From JAICLL01 sp035252155 (GTDB lineage Bacteria > Planctomycetota > Planctomycetia > Pirellulales > JAICIG01), in NCBI GenBank assembly GCA_035252155.1, contig DATFDL010000510.1, positions 1-11,390 on the forward strand: 11,390 nt of DNA, given 5' to 3'. The notes beneath the pieces were generated by a model. It saw only the letters and a list, made by a program, of their open reading frames with translations. It was not told the origin of the DNA and made no database searches. A program made the translations under genes and the position numbers. The first letter of the stretch is position 1, and each line of letters opens with the position of its first letter. Shown here one piece after another: positions 6,051 to 11,390 of the stretch.

Positions 6051-8513
6051 TCACGATCCCGCGCCAGTCACGCGCAGGGCGAACCGCAGGGCCGGCAATT
6101 CGATGGTCCGCTCGCCCAACTTCGTTTTGATTTTGATCTGCACGATGCGGCGGATGGGGCTGGGCTTGGCGTCGGTGCCGGTGAGCGTCAGGTCGAATTG
6201 CGCGGCGTCGGCGGCGATCGTCGTAGCGCCGGTCGCGACGCCCTTCGGCAAGTTGACCAGCGACAATTCGAGCGGCGCCGACGACGATCCGTGGCGTTTG
6301 ATCCGCAACGGCAAAGTCGCCGAACCGCCCCGCGGCACGTCGAATTGGTGGGCAGACAACTCGACTGTGGCCACCGGCAGGGCCTCGAACTCGACAGGGA
6401 ACGCCGCCACGATCGGCTCGGGGCGGCCGGCCACTGTCAGTCGTCCTTCGACCACCAGGCTGTGCCGGCCCGGCGTCAGGTCTAGGTCTGAGGCGAGCGG
6501 CAGCTCGGCATCGCCCTGCTGCGCCGCAATCGACGCCGATCCGCCCGTCAGGCCGGCGGGCAAGTTCACCAATTGCAAGGCGATGTCGCCGGCAACCCCC
6601 TCGCGACGTTTCGCCGTGACGCGCAACTTGCTCGCCCCGCCAACGACGACCTCTTCGATCAAGCGGGCCTGCAGCGCCAGCTCGGCGCCTTGCCGGCTCA
6701 CACCCCAAGCCAGCGAGTTCAGCTCGCGCTCGACGGTGCCGTTATTGGCGAGCGCCGCGAAGACCACGGGCTGCACAGCCAACCGCCTAAGGAGCGTGGG
6801 TGCGGCAGCCGCCGCGGCGTCGAGTTGCCCCACGCCGATCACGCGCAGCTCGCCGGCCGCGCTGGCGGCTTCGAAGTCGGCCGTCAGCCGAACGACGGCC
6901 TCGTTTTGTCCGGCGGCGATCGTGGTCGAAGCGGCATGCACGTCGGCCGGCAAACCTTCGACCGAGAGTTGAATCGGCCCCTGATAACCGCCGCGGAACG
7001 CGCGCACCACCAACGAGGCCGTGCCGCCGCGGTCGATGCTCAACGAGCCGGTGCCGATGCCCGAAAAATCTTGCCGCACCTGGCCGTTCGCCTGCTGCGG
7101 TTGGCCCTCGCGGGTCGCGGTGGTCACGCCCGGCTGCACCACCAAGTCGAAATCGGGCGTTCCGGCCGACACTTCCAGGCGATAGCCGTATTGCGGCCCG
7201 CCCGAACCAAACCGATCTTCGATGCACACCAGATAGTCGCCCTGGGTCGGGGCGATAAACTCCGTCTGCGGATCGTCGCGCGGCGCGGCCGCCAGCGAGC
7301 GGACCAGCGGCGGCTCGCGCGGCGTCGGCGGCGGGTCGTCGAGCGAAAGCAGCTCCTTGCCCGACGCGTCGTAAACGGTCAACACCGCGTCGAGCGGGCT
7401 GCCCAGGTCTTGGGCGGCGACGCGCAACAAAAACTTCGCGCCGGCCGAGGCCGAGACGCGAAACATGTCACGATCGCCCGGTTGCACGATTTGCCCATTC
7501 ACGACCAGCGGCCAGGTGATGTTCTGGGCCTGGCCGGCCTCGTCGTTCGGTTCTTGTTCGACGGCCTCCGGCAAGTCGCCCACCGCAAACCACGCCGGCG
7601 CTTGCAGCGTTTCGTCGCCGGTCTGTGGCTGCAAACGCGTCCGCCGCCACGGTACATCGCCGGTCAGATCGACTTCGTGCACCAGCGGCTGCGCCAGCGT
7701 GCCACCCGAGAACGTCACGGACACCTTGGTGCCGCGCTGACCTCCCAGCGGAAACATGCTCGTCGCGTACTGCACCGGGCCGATCCGCAGGTGATAGACC
7801 CCGTAATCGGCGCCCGAGAACGTGAGATCGCGCAGCCGAAGCAGGTAACCGCCCGAACTGCCGAACGTGTAAACCAGCCGATTGTCGGGGGCGATGTCGC
7901 GAGGCGGCGCGATCTGCGAATGCAGTTCGCGGCCCGCCACATCGTACAGCGTCAGCACCGGCCGCAAGGGCGAACCAAGCCGCTGCGCCTCGACATCGAA
8001 CACCAACTGCTGGCCGGCCTGCGCGTCGAAACGAAAATAATCGTGATCGGCCGCGGTGAGCAAGCCGCTCGCGCCCACCGGCGGCGTCAGGCTGGTGGCA
8101 TTGGCCGGCTGGTTGTTATCTTCGTGTTCGATGGTTTGCGGCCAGCCGTCGACGCGCAGGATTTTGGGGTTCGAGAGTCCGGCCTTGGCCAAAAAGCAGC
8201 AGGTGTGAAAGCCCAGAGGCGCATCGGCCGCCACTTCGATCAGCACGCGGGCTTGTTTCTCTTCGACGGCGATGACGTTGGCCAGCCGCACGCCCGGCAC
8301 GCCTTCGATTTGCTCGATTCCCTCCAGCCGCTCACCTGTCAGTGTGACTTCGGTCGATTTGCCACGGGCGAGTGCCGCCGGCAAGATTCGCGTGACGGCC
8401 GGCACGTCGGTTCGTTCGCGCTGGACGATCACCTGGGCGAACGCCGGCGCGGAACCTTGCAACATCAATCCCACGAGGAGGGCCCAGGCCAGCAACCGCA
8501 TCGCTCTAGACAT
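6051..8513 (-). CDS. Secreted PPC-domain and Ig-like repeat protein
   Basis: This 820-residue exported protein has no recognisable catalytic domain. I start it at the ATG at 8513, which begins a good Sec signal (basic MSRAMR, hydrophobic core, AFA|Q cleavage at 26/27); the GTG at 8543 would add ten useless residues. An IPT/TIG-like beta domain (about 40-121, ILPAALARGKSTEVTLTG) is followed by a first PPC domain (128-245: ADHDYFRF, LGSPLRPVLTLYD), a second TIG-like stretch (253-318), and a second PPC domain (319-449: EQEPNDE, PGDRDMFRV, LGSPLDAVLTVYD). The C-terminal half has three related Ig-like units (about 488-562, 618-692, 717-818), each with L-NLP/GLP then TIAA/SIAA. PPC domains usually accompany secreted enzymes; here only binding or scaffold modules remain, so a cell-surface or extracellular binding role is inferred. 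A CC pair lies at 105-106. The gene ends at the inverted repeat 5981-6038. Confidence 0.9.
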   Translation of the reverse strand: MSRAMRLLAWALLVGLMLQGSAPAFAQVIVQRERTDVPAVTRILPAALARGKSTEVTLTGERLEGIEQIEGVPGVRLANVIAVEEKQARVLIEVAADAPLGFHTCCFLAKAGLSNPKILRVDGWPQTIEHEDNNQPANATSLTPPVGASGLLTAADHDYFRFDAQAGQQLVFDVEAQRLGSPLRPVLTLYDVAGRELHSQIAPPRDIAPDNRLVYTFGSSGGYLLRLRDLTFSGADYGVYHLRIGPVQYATSMFPLGGQRGTKVSVTFSGGTLAQPLVHEVDLTGDVPWRRTRLQPQTGDETLQAPAWFAVGDLPEAVEQEPNDEAGQAQNITWPLVVNGQIVQPGDRDMFRVSASAGAKFLLRVAAQDLGSPLDAVLTVYDASGKELLSLDDPPPTPREPPLVRSLAAAPRDDPQTEFIAPTQGDYLVCIEDRFGSGGPQYGYRLEVSAGTPDFDLVVQPGVTTATREGQPQQANGQVRQDFSGIGTGSLSIDRGGTASLVVRAFRGGYQGPIQLSVEGLPADVHAASTTIAAGQNEAVVRLTADFEAASAAGELRVIGVGQLDAAAAAAPTLLRRLAVQPVVFAALANNGTVERELNSLAWGVSRQGAELALQARLIEEVVVGGASKLRVTAKRREGVAGDIALQLVNLPAGLTGGSASIAAQQGDAELPLASDLDLTPGRHSLVVEGRLTVAGRPEPIVAAFPVEFEALPVATVELSAHQFDVPRGGSATLPLRIKRHGSSSAPLELSLVNLPKGVATGATTIAADAAQFDLTLTGTDAKPSPIRRIVQIKIKTKLGERTIELPALRFALRVTGAGS

Positions 8514-8753
8514 TTTCGTCTCGCTCGTTACGCCTCGTCGCACTTCGCCCCGGCCAAAGACGACAAAGTGCGCTAAATATACCGCTCATACCCGTATTCG
8601 CCCCGCGGGGTTTCATTCTTGGGTCACTCTCCTGGCAAGCTGGGTAAATCTTGCCGTCGAAATGCCTAATTTTACAGGCTCTCCCCGCCGCCGCCCGATG
8701 TTGCCAACGATAGGGTCGTCTCCCGCTGGCGCGCAAGGCGACTTGAGACAGCA
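8514..8753. promoter_or_regulatory. Divergent intergenic region with short palindromes
   Basis: This gap lies between the PPC gene (left, minus) and the 35-residue ORF (right, plus). On the minus strand TATATT at 8581-8576 lies 62 bases before the PPC start and could be a -10, without a good -35. CCCCGCGGGG (8601-8610) is a 10-bp palindrome, and GGCAAG (8634-8639) with CTTGCC (8650-8655) is a 6-bp inverted repeat; either could bind a regulator shared by both genes. I see no clear plus-strand promoter. Confidence 0.25.
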
Positions 8754-8861
8754 ATGGCAACCACCACGACCAAGCGTCAGGCCGAACTCGAACGGCTCCG
8801 CAAGGAGCTTTTGCAGAAGATCCTGCAGCGTGAAGCCCGCCGCCGTCGGACCGCCAAATAG
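8754..8861 (+). CDS. 35-residue basic helical microprotein
   Basis: The ATG at 8754 opens a short frame ending at TAG (8859-8861). The peptide begins MATTTTK, then has a continuous charged heptad-like helix (RQAELERLRKELLQKILQRE, residues 8-27) and ends in a polybasic ARRRRTAK tail. Leucines and isoleucine at a-d-like spacing suggest a single amphipathic or coiled-coil helix, and the net charge is strongly positive, which fits binding to RNA, DNA or a ribosome. The only Shine-Dalgarno candidate is a weak GAGA. A 9-bp hairpin (8866-8888) starts five bases after the stop, suggesting a short monocistronic transcript. The low-complexity-free, protein-like composition argues for a real gene, but a chance ORF of this length cannot be excluded. 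Confidence 0.5.
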   Translation: MATTTTKRQAELERLRKELLQKILQREARRRRTAK

Positions 8862-8865
8862 AGGA

Positions 8866-8956
8866 CGGACGAAGAATAACTTCGTCCGCTAGTCACTCTC
8901 CCTTTGGGAGAGGCCAGGTGAGGGCCGAACAAAACGCCGAAGTTATTTTTCGTCCG
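8866..8956. repeat. Three-hairpin repeat cluster
   Basis: A perfect 9-bp hairpin, CGGACGAAG-AATAA-CTTCGTCCG (8866-8888), is followed by a perfect 7-bp hairpin, CTCTCCC-TTT-GGGAGAG (8896-8912), and then by a degenerate inverted copy of the first unit (8934-8956), matching at 19 of 23 positions. The first hairpin directly follows the 35-residue ORF and may terminate it, though no T-run follows. CTCTCCC...GGGAGAG followed by GGTGAGGG is a motif I know as a common dispersed bacterial intergenic repeat. The cluster covers the longest possible start of the next gene, which argues against that start. Confidence 0.6.
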
Positions 8957-8980
8957 TTCCGAACTTCTGGGTATGCGCGT

Positions 8981-10063
8981 TTGAAGCGCTTCGTCATCGC
9001 TGGCTTGGCCCTGGCGGTGAGCTTGTCGATCGGGCTCTCGCCGCTGCGCGCCGACTCGTTTCGCGAGATCGGCGTCGGTTCGCCGCTGCGCGGTGCTGGA
9101 TCGGGCAAGTCGGCTTACGGCCGCGCGCCGGCGCGCCGCGCGACGGCCGAGATCACGCGGCCGCATCCCGCTGTCGTGCGGCTGATCGTGCCCGAACGCG
9201 ACGCCACTTCCTATGGTTCCGGCACGTTGGTCGACGTCAACGGCCGCTACGGGCTGGTTATCACCAACTGGCACGTGGTGAGCGACGCGGCCGGACCGCC
9301 CACGGTGTTGTTCGCCGACTACTTTCAATCGCAGGCCCAGATCGTCAAGTTCGATCGCCACTGGGACCTGGCGGCACTGGTGATTTGGCGTCCGCAGGTC
9401 GAGCCGGTCGCGGTGGCCGCGATCGCGCCGCGGCCCGGCGATTGGTTGTCGATCGCGGGCTATGGGCAGGGAACATATCGCCAGACCGCGGGCCGCTGCA
9501 CGCAGTATCTGGCGCCGGAGGTCGGGTTTCCCGAAGAGATGGTCGAGTTGGCCGCTTCGGCGCGGCAGGGCGATTCGGGCGGGCCAATCTTCAACGACCG
9601 CGGCGAGCTGGCCGGCGTGTTGTTTGGCGAGGGCGACGGCCTCACGCTGGGCGCCTACTGCGGCCGGGTGCGGCAGTTTTTGGCGTCGGTGATTCCCGAG
9701 CAGCGTCCGTCCGAAGGGCAGATGGTCGCGCACTATGCTTCTCGGCCGACCGGCGCGGCGACGGTTTCCGAACCGCCGCGTCAGCACTCGTGGCCGGATG
9801 GCCGCGCCTTGGCAATCCGACCAACAGGCCCGCGCGCCACGGGCGTCGATTCGCCATTGCCCGACGGCGGCAACCCGCCGTCCATCATGTCGTCGGCCGC
9901 GCAGGAAGACTCATTCATCGATTGGCGAGCGCTCTTCGGGCGGACTCGCGCAGAGCAAGGCAAAACGCTCTTAGCGGCCATCGGCGCCGCGGCTCTCTTA
10001 CTTCGCCTGAGGCGAATTGCCGGCGCAGGCCAGACGGTCAAGCCAGAGGCCAAACAACCGTAG
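8981..10063 (+). CDS. Secreted trypsin-like (S1/HtrA-like) serine protease with C-terminal helix
   Basis: From TTG at 8981 this is 360 residues. The start is chosen because it gives a clean Sec signal (MKRFVIAGLALAVSLSIG...LRA|DS), whereas the GTG at 8918 would put coding sequence in the repeat cluster at 8866-8956; the ATG at 8973 is out of frame and hits a stop. The catalytic triad is intact: H98 in ITNWHVV, D129 in RHWDLAAL, S199 in RQGDSGGPIF. Spacings of 31 and 70 resemble HtrA-like proteases, but no PDZ domain follows. Instead there is a Pro/Gly-rich linker (about 240-310) and a short hydrophobic helix (about 329-343) before a basic tail, suggesting membrane attachment by the C-terminus. 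Two cysteines (C173, C227) flank the active-site region. It could act in envelope protein quality control or external proteolysis; the substrate is unknown. A lipoprotein serpin lies about 4 kb away, without a sign of coregulation. Confidence 0.9.
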   Translation: MKRFVIAGLALAVSLSIGLSPLRADSFREIGVGSPLRGAGSGKSAYGRAPARRATAEITRPHPAVVRLIVPERDATSYGSGTLVDVNGRYGLVITNWHVVSDAAGPPTVLFADYFQSQAQIVKFDRHWDLAALVIWRPQVEPVAVAAIAPRPGDWLSIAGYGQGTYRQTAGRCTQYLAPEVGFPEEMVELAASARQGDSGGPIFNDRGELAGVLFGEGDGLTLGAYCGRVRQFLASVIPEQRPSEGQMVAHYASRPTGAATVSEPPRQHSWPDGRALAIRPTGPRATGVDSPLPDGGNPPSIMSSAAQEDSFIDWRALFGRTRAEQGKTLLAAIGAAALLLRLRRIAGAGQTVKPEAKQP

Positions 10064-10103
10064 GCGTGTCGGCACTCTTTTGGCGCACGGTCGACGACGC
10101 GGC

Positions 10104-10131
10104 TTGCTGGACGGCAATTTTTCGGTAAGCT
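10104..10131 (+). promoter_or_regulatory. Candidate tRNA promoter
   Basis: TTGCTG (10104-10109) and TAAGCT (10126-10131) are separated by 16 bases and lie 27 bases before the tRNA. Both boxes are imperfect, but position and spacing suit a sigma-70-type promoter for the tRNA and perhaps the downstream gene. Confidence 0.35.
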
Positions 10132-10158
10132 GGCGTGTTGGCCGTTCGCGGCCCACTT

Positions 10159-10232
10159 GGCGGCGTAGCTCAGTTGGTTAGAGCAGCGGAATCATAATCC
10201 GCGTGTCCGGGGTTCGAGTCCCTGCGCCGCTA
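10159..10232 (+). tRNA. tRNA-Met(CAT), elongator type
   Basis: This is a complete 74-nt cloverleaf. The acceptor stem GGCGGCG/CGCCGCT has a G1-U72 wobble pair. The D stem is GCTC/GAGC, and the anticodon stem GCGGA/TCCGC has loop ATCATAA with anticodon CAT at 10193-10195. The variable loop has five bases, the T stem is CGGGG/CCCTG with loop TTCGAGT, and the discriminator is A (10232). CCA is not encoded. The paired first base (G1-U72, not the initiator mismatch) and the acceptor sequence, like that of Bacillus elongator tRNA-Met, favour elongator methionine. A lysidine-modified tRNA-Ile with the same CAT anticodon is the main alternative. Confidence 0.93.
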
Positions 10233-10248
10233 GTTTATACACCGAACC

Positions 10249-10647
10249 ATGTCGAGCAATCCAATGGAAACCATGCGTAGCTTGGGTTTGAGTATCGGCC
10301 GCTGCCACGGCTGCGGCGCCGATCTCGACGAAGAGCACCGCCAGGGCGACAGCCTCGTCGCTCACTGTCCCGTCTGCGGAAAAATGACGCCGATCACGCG
10401 GGACACGCCCGAGGCGTCGCGGGACCTGCTGGTCGCGTTTCTGTGCGGGACGATCCGGTGCGCACTGATCGTGTTGCTGCTTTTCCTGCCCGTTGTTGCC
10501 ATCGTCACTCTCTTCGACATTACGACGGGCCTGATCGGGCTCGCTGCGGTGCTCGGGATGATCGCCCTTTTTTTGGTAGTCCTCCTGTTGGAGCGAATTG
10601 CCGCCGCCGTCGAACGGCCGGGCGGAAAGGGAGGCGTCCTGCGCTAG
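10249..10647 (+). CDS. Zinc-ribbon, two-helix membrane protein
   Basis: This 132-residue protein has an N-terminal zinc ribbon, CHGC (C19, C22) and CPVC (C40, C43), with a short acidic loop between the cysteine pairs. Two long hydrophobic helices follow (about 62-89 and 92-115) with a short turn between, then a basic tail. The ribbon would sit in the cytoplasm. No enzymatic motif is present and I recognise no named family; many bacteria have such zinc-ribbon membrane proteins of unknown role. Its ATG lies 16 bases after the tRNA end with no Shine-Dalgarno, so it may be read from the tRNA promoter after tRNA processing. Alternative ATGs follow at codons 6 and 9. An 11-bp hairpin (10665-10689) lies 18 bases after the stop. 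Confidence 0.8.
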   Translation: MSSNPMETMRSLGLSIGRCHGCGADLDEEHRQGDSLVAHCPVCGKMTPITRDTPEASRDLLVAFLCGTIRCALIVLLLFLPVVAIVTLFDITTGLIGLAAVLGMIALFLVVLLLERIAAAVERPGGKGGVLR

Positions 10648-10664
10648 CAGCGCCAGCACGCCAG

Positions 10665-10689
10665 CTACGCGGATACGTTATCCGCGTAG
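10665..10689 (+). terminator. Hairpin after the zinc-ribbon gene
   Basis: CTACGCGGATA (10665-10675) pairs perfectly with TATCCGCGTAG (10679-10689) over 11 bp around CGT. It follows the stop codon closely, but no T-run follows, so it may be a 3'-end stabiliser or a weak terminator. Confidence 0.5.
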
Positions 10690-10765
10690 TTCGCGGACCT
10701 AACCACTTAACGCCCGGAATCACAAGGAGTTACTCGGAAAAATCAGCAAATCACGCGGAATCTCT

Positions 10766-10773
10766 GCTACAAT
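10766..10773 (+). promoter_or_regulatory. Extended -10 promoter
   Basis: TG-C-TACAAT begins at 10766; TACAAT (10768-10773) differs from TATAAT at one base and carries the upstream TGn. No convincing -35 lies 17 bases before, which is common for extended -10 promoters. Transcription would start near 10780 and read into the structured stretch that ends at the terminator 10842-10884. Confidence 0.55.
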
Positions 10774-10779
10774 CGGGCC

Positions 10780-10884
10780 GGTAGGGCCTCTCTGGTAATC
10801 ACCAGCCTGGCAACTAAAGCAACCTATCGGCCCGATCAACAGCCGGCCGGTCGCCCTGAGCAAGCGACCGGCCGGCGTCTTTTT
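10780..10884 (+). ncRNA. Candidate small RNA or terminator-controlled leader
   Basis: Between an extended -10 promoter and a strong intrinsic terminator lie about 105 nt without a usable ORF. The DNA at 10772-10785 and 10823-10836 can pair over 14 positions with one G-U, and within it CTGGT-AATC-ACCAG (10792-10805) forms a hairpin, with GCC/GGC (10786-10788 / 10808-10810) closing it further. If RNA starts near 10780 only the inner part of the long stem is transcribed, and GGGCC (10784-10788) can pair instead with GGCCC (10829-10833). No known riboswitch core, SRP motif or 6S shape was recognised. It is either a free-standing small RNA or a conditional leader for the 32-residue ORF at 10895. 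Confidence 0.5.
10842..10884 (+). terminator. Strong Rho-independent terminator
   Basis: GCCGGCCGGTCGC (10842-10854) and GCGACCGGCCGGC (10864-10876) form a perfect 13-bp GC-rich stem with a 9-base loop, followed by GTCTTTTT (T5 at 10880-10884). This is the clearest terminator in the window, and it stands upstream, not downstream, of the nearest small gene. Confidence 0.88.
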
Positions 10885-10894
10885 CCGCTCTAAC

Positions 10895-10993
10895 ATGGAC
10901 CTCGAAAGCTTCGGCCGCCGTCAGCTTTGGCGCATTGCGATTTGGCTGCTGATCGGCGCGGCGTTACTGATCTACCGCGCGCTAGCTCGGTGA
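10895..10993 (+). CDS. 32-residue single-helix membrane microprotein
   Basis: The ATG at 10895, ten bases after the terminator T-run, opens a 32-codon frame closed by TGA (10991-10993). A charged start (MDLESFGRRQ) is followed by a hydrophobic helix (LWRIAIWLLIGAALLIYRAL, about 11-30) and a final Ala-Arg. This is the usual build of small bacterial membrane peptides with a cytoplasmic N-terminus. No Shine-Dalgarno is visible. Its position right behind a strong terminator suggests expression only by read-through or from its own start on a leader. It resembles no named family I know; a chance ORF is possible, but the uninterrupted hydrophobic run makes it worth annotating. Confidence 0.5.
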   Translation: MDLESFGRRQLWRIAIWLLIGAALLIYRALAR

Positions 10994-11029
10994 AAGCCGA
11001 ACAGAGAAGAGGCACCGGTACTCGCGCGC

Positions 11030-11041
11030 AAAAAATTTTTT
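11030..11041. promoter_or_regulatory. A6T6 palindromic tract upstream of promoter
   Basis: Six A followed by six T (11030-11041) stand in GC-rich surroundings, 54 bases before the -35 box at 11096. Such A-tracts bend DNA and can act as upstream activating sequence. A second hairpin, GCG-A-CCCGA / TCGGG-CGC (11072-11095), ends at the -35 box. The rest of 10994-11095 shows no gene. Confidence 0.3.
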
Positions 11042-11095
11042 CGTCCGACTCGCCTAGCGCCGCTTGAACTTGCGACCCGACTTTCGCTCGGGCGC

Positions 11096-11123
11096 TTGAC
11101 ATCCCTTTGGCCGGGGATAGACT
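11096..11123 (+). promoter_or_regulatory. Strong sigma-70-type promoter
   Basis: A consensus -35 TTGACA (11096-11101) and TAGACT (11118-11123) are separated by 16 bases. Transcription would begin near 11130 and proceed rightward out of the window. It is the best -35 in the window. Confidence 0.7.
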
Positions 11124-11129
11124 CACGAT

Positions 11130-11390
11130 CGCTTTAGTTGCTTCGCGCGAAAGCGCGTCGCAGGCTGGTGGGTCTGTACGATTCACGCTCCCTCTGGAGC
11201 AACCGTCCGCGTCCTTGCTCGGGCGCCAGCGGCTGAAACGCACGGCACTCACCGTAGTTTGTTTGCGTTGAGTTTCGTGCGGCCGATTTAAAGCACTCAC
11301 CACCAGGGTCGGTGCGGCCGCTTGGCAACCGAGTTTTTTTGGGTCGCGCGTGCGCGACCGGCGCGCAGCCGCTTGAGAGCGCCATCGAGG
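11130..11390 (+). ncRNA. Structured leader or small RNA (continues past window end)
   Basis: This 260-base stretch behind a strong promoter contains no ATG. It has a 5-bp hairpin with a GAAA tetraloop (11144-11157) that competes with CGCTTT/AAAGCG (11130-11135 / 11150-11155), and a hairpin GCTCC-CTCT-GGAGC (11187-11200) that competes with GAGCAA/TTGCTC (11197-11202 / 11215-11220). Direct repeats GCACTCACC (11245, 11293) and GTGCGGCCG (11277, 11312) lie further on, followed by the attenuator-like hairpin at 11321-11340 and a perfect 8-bp hairpin GGTCGCGC/GCGCGACC (11342-11359). The window ends in CATCGAGG, which could be a Shine-Dalgarno for a gene starting just outside. A GTG-started frame from 11312 to the end is open but not convincing as protein. 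Confidence 0.45.
11321..11340 (+). terminator. Attenuator-like hairpin with T7
   Basis: CTTGG (11321-11325) pairs with CCGAG (11329-11333), including one G-U, around CAA, directly followed by seven T (11334-11340). The stem is short, so termination would be weak and easily modulated. An overlapping alternative, CGGT/ACCG (11310-11313 / 11328-11331), would disrupt it. Confidence 0.4.

Noticed and set aside
6573..8576. 667-codon plus-strand open frame
   Set aside because: It lies antisense to the PPC protein, has an Arg/His/Gln-rich composition typical of an antisense shadow in GC-rich DNA, and shows no domain. The minus frame has a signal peptide and clear domains.
8777..9787. 336-codon minus-strand open frame
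   Set aside because: It is antisense to the protease and to the small ORF and runs through the repeat cluster; the peptide is Arg-rich and unstructured.
10192..10659. 155-codon minus-strand frame ending in GLEPRTRGL
   Set aside because: The C-terminal residues are the familiar false translation of an antisense tRNA T-arm. It overlaps the tRNA and is antisense to the zinc-ribbon gene.
11230..11290. tmRNA on the minus strand (GCAAACAAACTACG resembles a tag start)
   Set aside because: The following codons do not give a tag ending in LAA, and neither the tRNA-like 5' end nor a T-arm with CCA end is found at the right distance.
10890..11303. 137-codon minus-strand frame
   Set aside because: It is antisense to the 32-residue ORF, the A6T6 tract and the strong promoter. 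Its composition is noncoding-like, with no motif.
11312..11390. Partial GTG-started plus-strand frame to the window end
   Set aside because: It is open but short, crosses the T7 tract and a perfect hairpin, lacks a ribosome binding site and resembles no family. It fits a leader better than protein.
1..11390. CRISPR array, integrase, attachment site or transposase
   Set aside because: No regularly spaced direct repeats, no recombinase or transposase motifs in any frame, and no duplicated tRNA 3' end downstream of the tRNA-Met within the window.

Overview
The window looks like a piece of a high-GC chromosome from a planctomycete, probably Pirellulales-like. This is an inference from family content, not a database result. 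The supporting signs are a large secreted protein with pre-peptidase C-terminal (PPC) domains, a lipoprotein serpin, a heavy-metal RND pump with a long extra segment in its second half, few clear Shine-Dalgarno sites, extended -10 promoters of the TGCTACAAT type, and many palindromic intergenic repeats. Genes lie on both strands in short units. There is no phage, transposase, CRISPR array or obvious genomic island.

Layout. 1-2383 (+) is the 3' part of a CzcA/CusA-type efflux pump. 2384-2615 is a repeat-rich spacer with two palindromic elements. 2616-3344 (+) is an unrecognised protein with an HxD...H...R pattern like an Fe(II)/2-oxoglutarate oxygenase. 3494-5148 (-) is a probable small operon: a 53-residue ORF overlapping the next gene by ATGA, a lipoprotein serpin, and a two-helix membrane protein. 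5222-5944 (+) is an orphan nucleotidyltransferase-fold protein. A 20-bp perfect inverted repeat at 5981-6038 separates it from the convergent PPC/Ig-like secreted protein (6051-8513, -). 8754-8861 (+) is a 35-residue basic helical microprotein. 8866-8956 is a multi-hairpin repeat cluster. 8981-10063 (+) is a secreted trypsin-like protease that probably uses a TTG start. 10159-10232 is an elongator tRNA-Met(CAT), followed after 16 bases by a zinc-ribbon two-helix membrane protein (10249-10647, +).

The last kilobase is the most unusual part. An extended -10 promoter (10766-10773) is followed by a structured stretch of about 105 nt ending in a very strong Rho-independent terminator (10842-10884), and then by a 32-residue single-helix membrane ORF (10895-10993). 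After an A6T6 palindrome there is a second promoter, TTGACA-16-TAGACT (11096-11123). It drives an ATG-free, hairpin-rich leader with alternative pairings and an attenuator-like hairpin plus T7 (11321-11340), which runs to the window end. These two elements are the best candidates for undescribed regulatory RNAs. The protein-coding genes look like independent housekeeping, envelope and secreted functions rather than one pathway; no single multi-gene system is evident.
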